This document shows, one piece after another, positions 16,159 to 24,197 of a stretch of DNA of 40,076 nt. The DNA lies in assembly GCA_016935095.1 (NCBI GenBank), contig JAFGRO010000047.1:1-40076 (forward strand), read 5' to 3'. This stretch comes from Candidatus Woesearchaeota archaeon (GTDB lineage Archaea; Nanobdellota; Nanobdellia; Woesearchaeales; GW2011-AR15). A program made the position numbers and the translations under genes. Within the stretch, counting starts at the first letter, position 1. Each line of letters begins with the position of its first letter. Under the pieces are notes generated by a model that did no database searches, had not been told where the DNA came from, and worked only from the letters and a program-made list of their open reading frames with translations.

Positions 16159-17343
16159 ATGAAATATTTTATTATGATGCTATTTTTGATGATTTTTATT
16201 ATTGGGTGTTCTACACAAATTGATAAAGCGCAGGAAATTGGAGAAAGTATTGAAGAAACTGTTGGAGAACCAGAAGCTTCAGAGCCTGCTAAACAATGGG
16301 AAGTGTATAATCAAGAAACAGGGGAAACAGAAATTGTGGAAAAGCCAGAAAAAAAAGTCACTGAAAACGCCGTTGAAGGAGATATAATTTTTGATGATGA
16401 GGGGGAATTGTTAAGATTAGCCTGCGAAAATGCAGCTAATGAGTATCCTGAATGGACTGCTCCCAGCACAGACTTAATCATTTGGGAAGATTCTGATAAA
16501 AAATTCAATTTTCGTAATTCTCCTGAAGATTTATCATCAAATATTGGTTCGCCGGTACAAAATTCTGAAATTTTGGTTGATATGGATTTTATAGGTTTAG
16601 AAGAAGTAAGTTATGTTAAGACTAAGAATGATAAGTGGATGATTGGTTTACTGAAATTGAACGGATTAAACCCCCCAACAAATATAATAATATATGAAGG
16701 AAAATATGATCTGGATTCAGTGGATATTTCTCCAATAAACACAAAAAAGTATCTGGTCTTTTCTACTAAAGGAAACGATGCTTATTTGGACATTTTGGAG
16801 ACTGAAAAATCAACTGATGAAAGATTATTAGAAATCAATTCAGTTGCTGCAGACAACCAGAAAATTTCTGCATCTCCTAAAGGGAACTATGCTTATCTGC
16901 TGTATGACAAGACTTTAAGAATTTTTGAAATAATATCAAAGAGTAAGATTGATGAGATTGGTTTTGTTGAAAGTGTTGTTTGGGTTGGAGAGTCATATTT
17001 ATTATATTCTGGTTCTGACGGTACTTTCATTTATGAAGTTAAAACTAAAAAAAAGGAAAGATTGGATAAAATAGATTCTGTTTCAGATTTAAGTTTCAAT
17101 CCAAAGGAAAAAGGGATAATTGCTTATAATTCAGGTTCAAAAGGTGAGGTTGTAAATTGTCAAACTTGGATTAAATTAAATTCTTTAAGTAACGGCAAAA
17201 TAGAAACTTTTGCTAGTGAAAAAACAGCAATAATCGAAGGAGACGGAGTTACAATGTATTGGAGATTTAAGGATAATGATTGGACTCTCAGACCCTCCCA
17301 TGTAGAAATTCCAATCTATGCAACTGTATGGAAAAGATATTAG
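16159..17343 (+). CDS. Predicted lipoprotein, beta-propeller-like
   Basis: A 394-residue exported protein. The N-terminus, a hydrophobic stretch ending in IFIIGCSTQ, is a lipoprotein signal with lipid-acceptor Cys17. An acidic linker (about 20-80) follows. From about residue 140 short repeats with strand-rich segments (DISPINTKKYLVFSTKG, ISASPKGNYAYLLYD, LSFNPKEKGIIAYNSG) recall blades of a TolB/WD40-like beta-propeller; this is a fold guess, not a family match. It probably faces outward on the membrane. ATG 16159 is chosen over an upstream GTG because GAGGTG precedes it and it gives a clean signal peptide. Confidence 0.75.
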   Translation: MKYFIMMLFLMIFIIGCSTQIDKAQEIGESIEETVGEPEASEPAKQWEVYNQETGETEIVEKPEKKVTENAVEGDIIFDDEGELLRLACENAANEYPEWTAPSTDLIIWEDSDKKFNFRNSPEDLSSNIGSPVQNSEILVDMDFIGLEEVSYVKTKNDKWMIGLLKLNGLNPPTNIIIYEGKYDLDSVDISPINTKKYLVFSTKGNDAYLDILETEKSTDERLLEINSVAADNQKISASPKGNYAYLLYDKTLRIFEIISKSKIDEIGFVESVVWVGESYLLYSGSDGTFIYEVKTKKKERLDKIDSVSDLSFNPKEKGIIAYNSGSKGEVVNCQTWIKLNSLSNGKIETFASEKTAIIEGDGVTMYWRFKDNDWTLRPSHVEIPIYATVWKRY

Positions 17344-17385
17344 TTCTCAAAAGGCCCGATTTTGAAATAAACTGTGAGAACTATA
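17341..17385 (+). terminator. Hairpin over the lipoprotein gene stop codon
   Basis: TAGTTCTCA (17341-17349) pairs perfectly with TGAGAACTA (17377-17385) across a 27-nt loop, and an A/T-rich tract ending in TTTTTTG follows. The TAG stop codon is the first three bases of the stem. It may act as terminator, mRNA 3'-end stabiliser or operator. Confidence 0.45.
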
Positions 17386-17488
17386 TTTAATTTTTTGTTC
17401 TTTTTTTCGTAAATGTCCTATTTCTTATAAAACCCATTTTTTCCCTTAACTTTTTATACTTGTTTTTTTTCTTTATATCTGATAATTC

Positions 17489-18559
17489 ATGATAATCCAG
17501 GGAAAAGACTATCGCACAGTATGGATGGAAGGTAATCTTGTTAAGATGATTAACCAGCCATTGCTCCCGCATAAGTTCGGGATTATCGAGCTAAAAGATT
17601 ACAATGAAGTTCATGACGCTATCAAAACAATGGTTGTCAGGGGCGCACCAGCAATTGGCGCAACTGCTGCTTATGGTATTGCGCAGGCAGTATTGCAGTT
17701 TAAGGGCAGCTTAATGAGTGAATTAGAAGCTTATTTAGCTGAAGTGAATGAAAAGCTCTCTCAGGCAAGGCCCACTGCACAGGACCTGTTTGACGGCATA
17801 AACTATGTAAATAAGAAAATAATGAATTCAGACACTGTTTCCGAGGCAAAGGACAGGGCAGCAACAGTTGCAAAAGACTATGCAGACAGGAGCGCTGATG
17901 CATGCAAAAAAATCGGCGAGTACGGCAATGAATTAATTAATGAAAATGATAGAATATTAACGCACTGCAATGCCGGAGCCCTTGCAACAGTTGATTACGG
18001 CACTGCCCTATCACCTATCAGGATGGCGCATTATTCCGGCAAGAGAATCTTTGTTTTTGCAGATGAGACAAGGCCGAGATCACAGGGCTCAAGGCTGACT
18101 GCTTTTGAATTAGTGGAAGAGAACATACCTCATGCGATTATTGCGGATAATGCCGCAGGCTATTACATGAGAAAAAAAGAAATAAACATCTGTATTGTAG
18201 GCGCTGACAGGGTCGCTGCAAACGGCGATGTGGCAAATAAGATCGGCACCTATGAAAAAGCTGTTCTTGCCCATGAAAACAATATACCTTTTTATGTTGC
18301 GATTCCGCTTTCCACAATTGACCTTAACTCTGAAACAGGAGAGGATATCCCTATTGAGGAGCGTGATGAAGAGGAAGTCCTGTACAGCTATGGCTGGACT
18401 CGTTCTGGAAATTTTGAAAGAATAAGAACATCTCCCGAAAAAAGCCGCGCAAAAAACCCTGCTTTTGATGTTACGCCTGCAAGATACATTACAGGGCTAA
18501 TAACTCCTAATGGTATTATAATGGCGAATAAAGAAGAGATTGCAGGCTTATTTGAATAA
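17489..18559 (+). CDS. mtnA: S-methyl-5-thioribose-1-phosphate isomerase
   Basis: A 356-residue member of the aIF2B/MtnA superfamily. It converts methylthioribose-1-phosphate to methylthioribulose-1-phosphate, directly after the MtnP reaction. Diagnostic features are TMVVRGAPAIGATAAYG, THCNAGALATVDYGTA with catalytic Cys160, ADETRPRSQGSRLTAFEL, and VGADRVAANGDVANKIGT with catalytic Asp240. The Cys/Asp pair and the RGAPAIG segment separate MtnA from the aIF2B subunits and from ribose-1,5-bisphosphate isomerase. A hydrolase gene follows after 1 nt, implying co-transcription. A TATA-like box (about 17451-17460) lies about 30 nt upstream. Confidence 0.93.
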   Translation: MIIQGKDYRTVWMEGNLVKMINQPLLPHKFGIIELKDYNEVHDAIKTMVVRGAPAIGATAAYGIAQAVLQFKGSLMSELEAYLAEVNEKLSQARPTAQDLFDGINYVNKKIMNSDTVSEAKDRAATVAKDYADRSADACKKIGEYGNELINENDRILTHCNAGALATVDYGTALSPIRMAHYSGKRIFVFADETRPRSQGSRLTAFELVEENIPHAIIADNAAGYYMRKKEINICIVGADRVAANGDVANKIGTYEKAVLAHENNIPFYVAIPLSTIDLNSETGEDIPIEERDEEEVLYSYGWTRSGNFERIRTSPEKSRAKNPAFDVTPARYITGLITPNGIIMANKEEIAGLFE

Positions 18560-18560
18560 A

Positions 18561-19301
18561 ATGCAGAAAAAGATTTTTTTTCTAAATAATAAGAATCAGA
18601 AGCTGACCGGGATTTTGCATTTTCCTAAGAATATAAAAATTGCAGAAATGCCTGCTGTAATATTCTGCCACGGTTTTAGGATAAGCAAAGATTTTCCATT
18701 AATAAAAGAGATTGCCAGGGCATGGGAAAAAAAAAGGGGTTTTTCAGTATTAAGGTTTGATTTCACAGGCCATGGTGAAAGCGAGGGCAATAAAAAAATA
18801 AGCATACAGCAGCAGGAGGATGATATAATCTCAGCAGTAAATTATCTAACTAGCCAGGGAGTTAAGAAAATCGGATTAGTAGGCTCAAGTTTTTCTGGAT
18901 TCATCTCTTTAATGTCCTCAATAAAAAACAAGAAAATTAATTCTTTAATCATAATTTCAGGTGTTTTTGATTTTAATAAAACACTATTGACATTTATTCT
19001 TAAAAATCCTTCAAATCTATTCTTGTTTTTATTCGGCACTGATTTTTTTAATAACTTTATTTACTATGAAAAATTCAGATTAAAACAGCAATTAAATAGA
19101 CTGAGAATACCTGTTTTACTTATCCATTCTGAAAAAGATTTTACAGTCCCTATTTCTAATTCAAAAAAATTATTTAATTCATTGAAAACAAAAAAAGAAC
19201 TTAAAGTTCTTAAGGATTCAGACCATTATTTAAATGATAAAAAAGAAAAGAAGTATGTGATTGAAGAATGCTATAGTTGGTTTAAAAAATATTTATCTTA
19301 A
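18561..19301 (+). CDS. Alpha/beta hydrolase
   Basis: A 246-residue single-domain hydrolase. Seen: oxyanion-region FCHGFRISKDFP, the FDFTGHGESEG strand-turn typical of the fold, the nucleophile elbow VGSSFSG with Ser110, an acid in HSEKDFTVP, and the His in DSDHYLND. The family includes acyl-peptide hydrolase-like and bile-acid-hydrolase-like esterases; the substrate cannot be read from sequence. It starts 1 nt after mtnA, so they are probably translated from one mRNA, but a link to thiomethyl salvage is only contextual. The internal ATG is chosen over an upstream TTG that would overlap mtnA. Confidence 0.87.
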   Translation: MQKKIFFLNNKNQKLTGILHFPKNIKIAEMPAVIFCHGFRISKDFPLIKEIARAWEKKRGFSVLRFDFTGHGESEGNKKISIQQQEDDIISAVNYLTSQGVKKIGLVGSSFSGFISLMSSIKNKKINSLIIISGVFDFNKTLLTFILKNPSNLFLFLFGTDFFNNFIYYEKFRLKQQLNRLRIPVLLIHSEKDFTVPISNSKKLFNSLKTKKELKVLKDSDHYLNDKKEKKYVIEECYSWFKKYLS

Positions 19302-19327
19302 TTGACTTATTAAAATCTTTTTGAATT

Positions 19328-19879
19328 TCATTTTTCAATCCTGCTCTGTTGCTTTATCTCTTTGACCAGTTTTTTTACTAAATTGTAAGGATCAGAATCA
19401 TAGATTATCTTTGCTCCTGTATCTTTTTTGCAAATCTCCACAATCTCGTCAAAAAATTCAGAAACTCCTCCGAACTGCTCTAATACACCTATGATTTTCC
19501 TGTCTTCATAGGCAATCGTGAACTCATTCAGTGTTCCCATTGAGCCCCTTAAAAAAACAACAGCATCGCTTGTCCTTATGTTTATTATGTTCCTCAAATT
19601 AAAGCCGAAGCCCGTATAGACAATAGAATCATAATATTTTGTAGGCATCTTATAGTTTTTCACATGGTCTTTGGGGTCATGTGCAGGACTTATTCCGAGC
19701 ACAAAGCCCCCTGCCTCTTTTGCACCTCGGGCAGATTCATCAGGCAGGCCAGATGTAGCGCCATTTACGAGAATGCATTTATTCTCGGCAATAGCTTTTC
19801 CAAGTTCCCTTGATTTAATGATTATTGATTTATCAAGAGGTTCATTATGAGAGCCCATTACCCCTATTTTATATTTCAT
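19328..19879 (-). CDS. LOG-family Rossmann-fold nucleotide-binding protein
   Basis: A 183-residue protein of the TIGR00725/LOG-like group (relatives of lysine decarboxylase-like phosphoribohydrolases and DprA-fold proteins). It begins with a Rossmann strand, KIGVMGSHNEP, has LVNGATSGLPDESARGAKEAGG, and carries RGSMGTLNEF (111-120) where classical LOG enzymes have PGGxGTxxE. The catalytic-type Glu119 is kept but Pro and one Gly are replaced, so cytokinin-type nucleotide hydrolysis is uncertain. A TATA-like sequence (about 19896-19905) close to the ATG suggests a leaderless transcript. Confidence 0.82.
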   Translation of the reverse strand: MKYKIGVMGSHNEPLDKSIIIKSRELGKAIAENKCILVNGATSGLPDESARGAKEAGGFVLGISPAHDPKDHVKNYKMPTKYYDSIVYTGFGFNLRNIINIRTSDAVVFLRGSMGTLNEFTIAYEDRKIIGVLEQFGGVSEFFDEIVEICKKDTGAKIIYDSDPYNLVKKLVKEIKQQSRIEK

Positions 19880-19953
19880 AATAATGAAAATTAATTATAA
19901 GGTTTAAATAATTTATGATTTTGTAAATTCAAGTTTTTAACAATACATTTCTT

Positions 19954-20048
19954 GGAAAAAATAATAATACTGGCACAGACGGATTTCTTTTGGAAATCCT
20001 ATTCCATTTTACTTTGTAAAATTCCATCTGGCCATTATTATTTTTTCC
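19954..20048. repeat. 95-nt palindromic element
   Basis: Perfect 15-bp terminal inverted repeats (GGAAAAAATAATAAT and its complement, 19954-19968 and 20034-20048) enclose 65 nt that fold further: GGATTTC with GAAATCC (about 19981-19998), ATTTTAC with GTAAAAT (about 20005-20021), and a weaker extension of the outer stem. The result is a branched cruciform between two divergent genes, where no terminator is needed. It resembles a miniature mobile element or a structured RNA; no clear target duplication is seen. Confidence 0.6.
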
Positions 20049-20112
20049 TCAATAACTTAATTCTACAAATTTTCAGAAAACCTTAAATACTTTGAAGAAA
20101 AAAACAATAAAT

Positions 20113-22104
20113 ATGAAAAAGAGGATTTTTTTGATATTGTTTTTATTGATTCTTCCGATCCTGAATGCTGAAACTTCAGACAGAGTTTTTCTTGTAGATA
20201 ACCTGCTGATTGATTTAAGGTTATATTCAGAAATAAACCTGATCAGGGAAACTCCTAAATCAAATGTGGAATATGTTTCTGCTGAACTGAGTTTTTTTCC
20301 AAGGGAAACATGGAGGCAGGATGTGATTGAGCTTAAAACAACTCCTTTAGCCATGGAAAAACATGATTCTTTCCTGTTCAGGTGGGATTATCCTGAAAAG
20401 AGCAGCCTGGATTATGAGCTTGAATCTGAAATTAAGACATATAATAAATTCAGGCAGGTAAATAATAAAATAACGTTTCCTGTTTTGAACCTTGAAGAAA
20501 AATATCAGGAGTATCTTCTTGCAACGGAAAAAATAGACCTTACCCCTGAAATTATCAACCTCGCGTCTTCTCTTGCAGAGGGGGAAGATGACCTTTACAA
20601 AGTGGCTTTTAAATTAGCAGAATGGACTCACTCTAATATAGAATACAGCTTAAGCACATTGACAGCAGAAGCCACCCAGAAAGCTTCATGGGTCCTGGAA
20701 AACAAGAAGGGAGTGTGTGACGAAATAACTAACCTTTTTATTGCATTGTGCCGCTCTTTGGGAATTCCTGCAAGGTTTGTTTCAGGAATATCTTATACTA
20801 ATTCAGAGCTATTTGAAAATGAATGGGGCCTTCACGGATGGGCAGAGGTTTATTTTCCGGATTGTGGCTGGGTTCCTTTTGACGTTTCATACAGCCAGAT
20901 TGGATTTTTAGATGCGACACACATAAAATTAAAAGATTCAGTTGACTCTGAGAAATCATCTACAAAATTTGAGTGGAAATCCTATGATACTGACCTTGAA
21001 GCCGGAAAATTATTCAATAAGGCAGATATTCTCGGCATGGGAAATGAGCTTGATGGCTATATTGATATTGATGCGAATCTTATAAGAGATGATGTTGATT
21101 TTAGCTCATATAACCTTTTAGAAGTTACTTTAAAAAACAAAAGAAACTATTATGTGAGCTCGGAATTAATTATATCCAAGCCGAAGGAAGTTGAGATTAT
21201 TGACGGGCAAAAAAAATTAATACTGATAAAGCCAAATGAAGAAAAACAGGTTTTCTGGATACTTAAAGTCCCTGAAACCCTGAAGAAAAATTATCTTTAC
21301 AAGTTCCCGATAGTAATTACAGACTCATTGAATAAAACATATGTAACCAGCTTTATTTCAGAGGAAGGTAAAATTAAATATTCATATGATGATATTATTG
21401 CAATTCTCAGCCAGAAGAAGGAGCAGGAGACAAAAGTATATTCAAAAAATATTGATATCAGCTGTGATTATCCAAATAAAGTCAAAGTCAATGAGACTTT
21501 TAAGATAAGCTGCACATTGAAAAATACAGGAAATATCATTCTCAGTGATGTCAGTGTCTGCTTAGATAATGACTGTGAAAAGATTAATCTGCCGATTTTT
21601 CAGGAAAAAACAACTGTTTTTTTAAAAGAATTCAATGAAATAGGCGAGAAGGCATTTACTGTCTCTGCAAAAAACCAGGACATTAACAAGGCTGAATTCC
21701 TGACTGCTTATGTTGTTGATGATCCCAGGATTGAAATCAGTGAACTGGAATTTCCGGGCACAGTGAATTACGAGGATATTTTTGACGTGGAATTCGACCT
21801 CTTGAAAACATCTTATTCAACTCCTGAAAAACTTGAAATAAGGATTCTATTCAACGAGCAGGAGCAATTGTGGTCAATGGATGAATTAAGCTCGCATAAG
21901 CCATTTAAGGTCAATGTTGAGGGCTCATTGCTTTACATGAACAATAATAAATTCCGGATAATTGTAAAATACTATGACAGGGATAATAATGAATTCATTG
22001 AAACCAAAGAATTCTTTATAACCTTAAATGAGCCCACTTTATGGCAGAAGATTCAGATTTACCTGAATAAAGCAGGAAGATGGCTTGAGAAACTGGTTGG
22101 GTGA
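20113..22104 (+). CDS. Secreted transglutaminase-like protein with Ig-like domains
   Basis: A 663-residue protein. The signal peptide MKKRIFLILFLLILPILNA is probably cleaved before ETSD. A strand-rich N-terminal domain precedes a transglutaminase-like papain-fold core with a complete catalytic triad: Cys202 (KKGVCDEITNLF), His241 (LHGWAEVYF) and Asp257 (WVPFDVSY). Then come Ig-like/CARDB-type beta domains (about 310-640) containing Cys pairs such as ISCDYP and ISCTL that could form disulfides. It ends in a short amphipathic helix. A cell-surface protease or crosslinking role is inferred. ATG 20113 is preferred to the upstream TTG because it starts the signal peptide properly. Confidence 0.88.
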   Translation: MKKRIFLILFLLILPILNAETSDRVFLVDNLLIDLRLYSEINLIRETPKSNVEYVSAELSFFPRETWRQDVIELKTTPLAMEKHDSFLFRWDYPEKSSLDYELESEIKTYNKFRQVNNKITFPVLNLEEKYQEYLLATEKIDLTPEIINLASSLAEGEDDLYKVAFKLAEWTHSNIEYSLSTLTAEATQKASWVLENKKGVCDEITNLFIALCRSLGIPARFVSGISYTNSELFENEWGLHGWAEVYFPDCGWVPFDVSYSQIGFLDATHIKLKDSVDSEKSSTKFEWKSYDTDLEAGKLFNKADILGMGNELDGYIDIDANLIRDDVDFSSYNLLEVTLKNKRNYYVSSELIISKPKEVEIIDGQKKLILIKPNEEKQVFWILKVPETLKKNYLYKFPIVITDSLNKTYVTSFISEEGKIKYSYDDIIAILSQKKEQETKVYSKNIDISCDYPNKVKVNETFKISCTLKNTGNIILSDVSVCLDNDCEKINLPIFQEKTTVFLKEFNEIGEKAFTVSAKNQDINKAEFLTAYVVDDPRIEISELEFPGTVNYEDIFDVEFDLLKTSYSTPEKLEIRILFNEQEQLWSMDELSSHKPFKVNVEGSLLYMNNNKFRIIVKYYDRDNNEFIETKEFFITLNEPTLWQKIQIYLNKAGRWLEKLVG

Positions 22105-22154
22105 AAAAGGGGAAAAAAGAATTCATTCCTGCAAATATACTCTTGTTTATTCTA

Positions 22155-22179
22155 TTATTAATTTTTTTATTATTAATAA
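22155..22179 (+). terminator. AT-rich hairpin between convergent genes
   Basis: TTATTAAT (22155-22162) pairs with ATTAATAA (22172-22179) over a T-rich loop, midway between two convergent stops. Oligo-T on both strands would suit archaeal termination in either direction. Confidence 0.35.
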
Positions 22180-22188
22180 GAAGAATTA

Positions 22189-23013
22189 TTATTTATTCCA
22201 AAAACTGTTGAAACTCTGAGAGGCTTTACCTAAATAAACTCTCTTTTCAAGAGGAGTAGCCCTTTGTCCAAGGAGAGTGGCTCCATACTGAATAGATTCT
22301 AAATCCGATAAATCATAATTATACTTTTTGCGAAAAGGCTTTTCTGTTTCCACAAACGAGGTTGCTCTTTCAGCTAATCTCATAACTCCAGAAACACTGA
22401 AAAGGCTTTCTTCAAGTACTGCCAGATTTTCAGGAAGAGGAACCTGAATAGGCACATATACAAAAAAATAAAGTCCTTCTAAATTAAGTAAATCAGGCTT
22501 TCCATTATCATCGCAATCAAATGTTCTGAAAAAAGAAGCCCCAGATTGCACTAGATGATTAGTTACTTCTTCTACGTATTCCATTGGAAGCCAAGTTTGT
22601 GAAGTATATCCCTGATTACTTAAATAAATTTGTGTATCTTTAGAAATATATCTATCGACAAATGGAATGTCTTGTTCTACAGTGTCAAGCCTTACTATTT
22701 CTTCGTTGAAAAGATCTAAATCCACACCATGACGTGCAGCTTCAATGGCACTATCCAGAATATAGGCATCTTTTGTAGAGTATAAATCTCGTGTTTCTTC
22801 TTCAGCTTCAAATTCTTGAGTCAATTCTGCTATTTTTTCTTTTTTTAAGATTGTACACAAGCTTTCCAACAGTTCTCTATCATATCTTTCTCGAAATTTC
22901 CAGTGACCAAAACTGGATTTTAGACGTTCTTCAAGGAATTGGAGATAGAGTTTAGGAGATAGTGTCCTTAAATAAGCTAGAGATTCATCCTTAGATTCAG
23001 TCGTTTGTTTCAC
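22189..23013 (-). CDS. Hypothetical soluble protein
   Basis: A 274-residue protein I cannot assign. It is highly charged and mostly helical at the N-terminus (residues 1-110), then mixed. The segment FRTFDCDDNGKPDLLNLEGL (about 163-182) resembles a Ca-binding DxDxNGxxD loop, but it is the only one. There is no signal peptide or membrane helix. The start is GTG at 23013, since no in-frame ATG lies upstream before a stop; a TATA-like box (about 23055-23066) fits an upstream promoter. It is convergent with the transglutaminase-like gene. Codon composition is somewhat less AT-rich than the flanks, so foreign origin is possible. Confidence 0.65.
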   Translation of the reverse strand: MKQTTESKDESLAYLRTLSPKLYLQFLEERLKSSFGHWKFRERYDRELLESLCTILKKEKIAELTQEFEAEEETRDLYSTKDAYILDSAIEAARHGVDLDLFNEEIVRLDTVEQDIPFVDRYISKDTQIYLSNQGYTSQTWLPMEYVEEVTNHLVQSGASFFRTFDCDDNGKPDLLNLEGLYFFVYVPIQVPLPENLAVLEESLFSVSGVMRLAERATSFVETEKPFRKKYNYDLSDLESIQYGATLLGQRATPLEKRVYLGKASQSFNSFWNK

Positions 23014-23153
23014 CTTGAAACCATTAATTTATTACTTGATAATAGTATCTTCTATATAAATCTTTCTATATATTTACTATTGGTTAGTAGTTATATTAAT
23101 TTAGAAAACCTTATAAAGCCTAAATCAAATATAATATATGAGGGGTGAGTCTA

Positions 23154-23351
23154 ATGGTTGATATTAAGACAAAGATCAATAGAATAGTTGTCCAGCTTGC
23201 TCGCGACCAAGGAGAGGTTATTCCTATTGAGGAGATTGTTGCCCTTGCAGAGGGAAATGAAAAAGATGCTGTTCTTGATGCTCTTCAGGAATTAGTTGAA
23301 GAGGGCATTATTTCTTTTATTGACGGCGATACTGTGCAATTTAACATGTAG
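23154..23351 (+). CDS. Small winged-helix-like protein
   Basis: A 65-residue protein that reads as one complete winged helix: helix KTKINRIVVQLARD, then IPIEEIVALAEG as a recognition pair, DAVLDALQELVEEGIISF as the third helix, and a beta-wing FIDGDTVQFNM. This suggests a DNA- or RNA-binding protein or a dimerisation module of the archaeal type; no named family is certain. ATG 23154 is preferred because GGGGTGAG lies just upstream. A TATA box (CCTTATAAAG, about 23108-23117) lies about 40 nt before the start. Confidence 0.7.
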   Translation: MVDIKTKINRIVVQLARDQGEVIPIEEIVALAEGNEKDAVLDALQELVEEGIISFIDGDTVQFNM

Positions 23352-23406
23352 AAAATAATGAAGAAGATAAAATAAATAGCCAGGAACAGAATAGACTCAT
23401 TAGTCC

Positions 23407-23577
23407 CTAATCTTTTCTGTCTGCTTTCCAGTTATAGGACCTTTTTTTAGCTGATTTTCCAAATCCGCATGAGCTGCAGGCCTTTTTTCTCTTATGATAT
23501 GTTTTTTTACCGCATCTCCTGCAGTATATATGGGTTTTTTTTCCTGATTTCTTTCCCATAGAAGGAGTTCCTTTCAT
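23407..23577 (-). CDS. rpl37e: Ribosomal protein eL37
   Basis: A 56-residue zinc-finger ribosomal protein of the large subunit, present in archaea and eukaryotes but not bacteria. The reading is [14 protein letters not shown], then Cys19, Cys22, Cys34 and Cys37 in [15 protein letters not shown] and [15 protein letters not shown], then YNWKADRKD. The CX2C-X11-CX2C spacing and the [10 protein letters not shown] stretch match the family. It starts 6 nt after the lsm stop codon, the usual archaeal lsm-rpl37e pair, and is surely co-transcribed with it. Confidence 0.93.
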   Translation of the reverse strand: MKGTPSMGKKSGKKTHIYCRRCGKKTYHKRKKACSSCGFGKSAKKRSYNWKADRKD

Positions 23578-23583
23578 ATTGCT

Positions 23584-23808
23584 TTACTCCAGTGAAATTA
23601 TTGTTATTGTGTCTCCCCTGACAAAGACTGTCCCCAGTTTTCTTTTTACTTCTCCGTCAATCCTTTCTTCAGCATCTTCAAGAACAATATTTATATGAAT
23701 ATCAAATGCTTTGAGTTTGCCGATGTATTGTTTGTTGTTTTTTAAATCTACTATTATTCTTTGATTTCTTGCTTTGTTCAAAGTATCTAGTGGTCTTGCA
23801 TTTTCCAT
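23584..23808 (-). CDS. lsm: Sm-like (Lsm/SmAP) RNA-binding protein
   Basis: A 74-residue archaeal Sm protein forming a ring that binds U-rich RNA. The Sm1 motif is seen in IIVDLKNNKQYIGKLKAFDIHINIVLEDAEE (two pieces: IIVDLKNNKQYIGKLKAFD and IHINIVLEDAEE) and the Sm2 motif in LGTVFVRGDTITIISL, with the RNA-contacting RG pair. It leads an operon with eL37. A TATA box on the minus strand (TTTTATAAAGC, about 23849-23859) precedes it by some 45 nt. Its promoter abuts the divergent tRNA-Glu. Confidence 0.95.
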   Translation of the reverse strand: MENARPLDTLNKARNQRIIVDLKNNKQYIGKLKAFDIHINIVLEDAEERIDGEVKRKLGTVFVRGDTITIISLE

Positions 23809-23954
23809 AAAAACACCTATTAAGTTGTATTTTCAAGAATTTTATACAGCTTTATAAAATTTACTGATTATTGCCTTTGTTGCATTAATTATTCAGTAAC
23901 TTTTAAAAACAGAACAAATTTCTTCAGAGAATATAGGCTCGTTAGTGTAGTCCG

Positions 23955-23978
23955 ATTCACCTAATAAGTGGAGACTAA
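23955..23978 (+). other. tRNA-Glu intron 1 (D-loop, 24 nt)
   Basis: The central helix is AGTC (23949-23952, exon) with GACT (23973-23976, intron). Bulges are CG^A and AA^G. An inner helix TTCAC/GTGGA closes a short loop. Removal leaves the D-loop AGTCCGGCCAA, the normal archaeal tRNA-Glu form. Confidence 0.85.
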
Positions 23979-23999
23979 GCCAATCATGCGGCCCTTTCG

Positions 24000-24042
24000 G
24001 CAACGGAAATGCCAGCATTTCATAGCCTTTCCAAAGGAAGAT
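24000..24042 (+). other. tRNA-Glu intron 2 (position 37/38, 43 nt)
   Basis: This is the canonical archaeal intron site. The central helix is CTTT (23994-23997) with GAAG (24037-24040), bulges CG^G and AT^A, and the outer helix is the anticodon stem. Within the intron GGAAA pairs with TTTCC, and GAAATGC with GCATTTC. Confidence 0.88.
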
Positions 24043-24063
24043 AGGCCGCGACCCGGGTTCGAA

Positions 24064-24197
24064 TGAGCGCTTTAAAAAAGCCCTCGGGGCAAACACATTA
24101 AGGACTACATCACCTAAAAACAAGGTGAGTAGTCCGAATAAACCGATTGCTTTATGTAAAGCTTGATGAAACCTCATGGTTATCATGCTCACGAAAG
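24064..24197 (+). other. tRNA-Glu intron 3 (T-loop, 134 nt) carrying a repeated hairpin
   Basis: The central helix is TTCG (24058-24061) with CGAA (24092 equivalent at the far end, 24192-24195). Bulges are AA^T and AG^T, and an inner helix TGAGC/GCTCA follows. The intron is unusually long and holds several hairpins: GCTTT/AAAGC, the 51-nt repeat hairpin, GCTTTA/TAAAGC, and AACC/GGTT. It may carry an independent RNA function. Confidence 0.85.
24097..24147 (+). repeat. 51-nt hairpin repeat, copy B
   Basis: Second copy of the hairpin at 7703-7753, with two differences: one in the loop-closing base (C to A) and one near the 3' end (T to C). All stem bases and the bulged A are identical. It lies wholly inside intron 3 of tRNA-Glu. 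Confidence 0.85.

Noticed and set aside
23893-24192. A 99-codon frame on the minus strand opposite tRNA-Glu
   Set aside because: It lies almost wholly over the tRNA exons and introns, whose base pairing explains the sequence fully.
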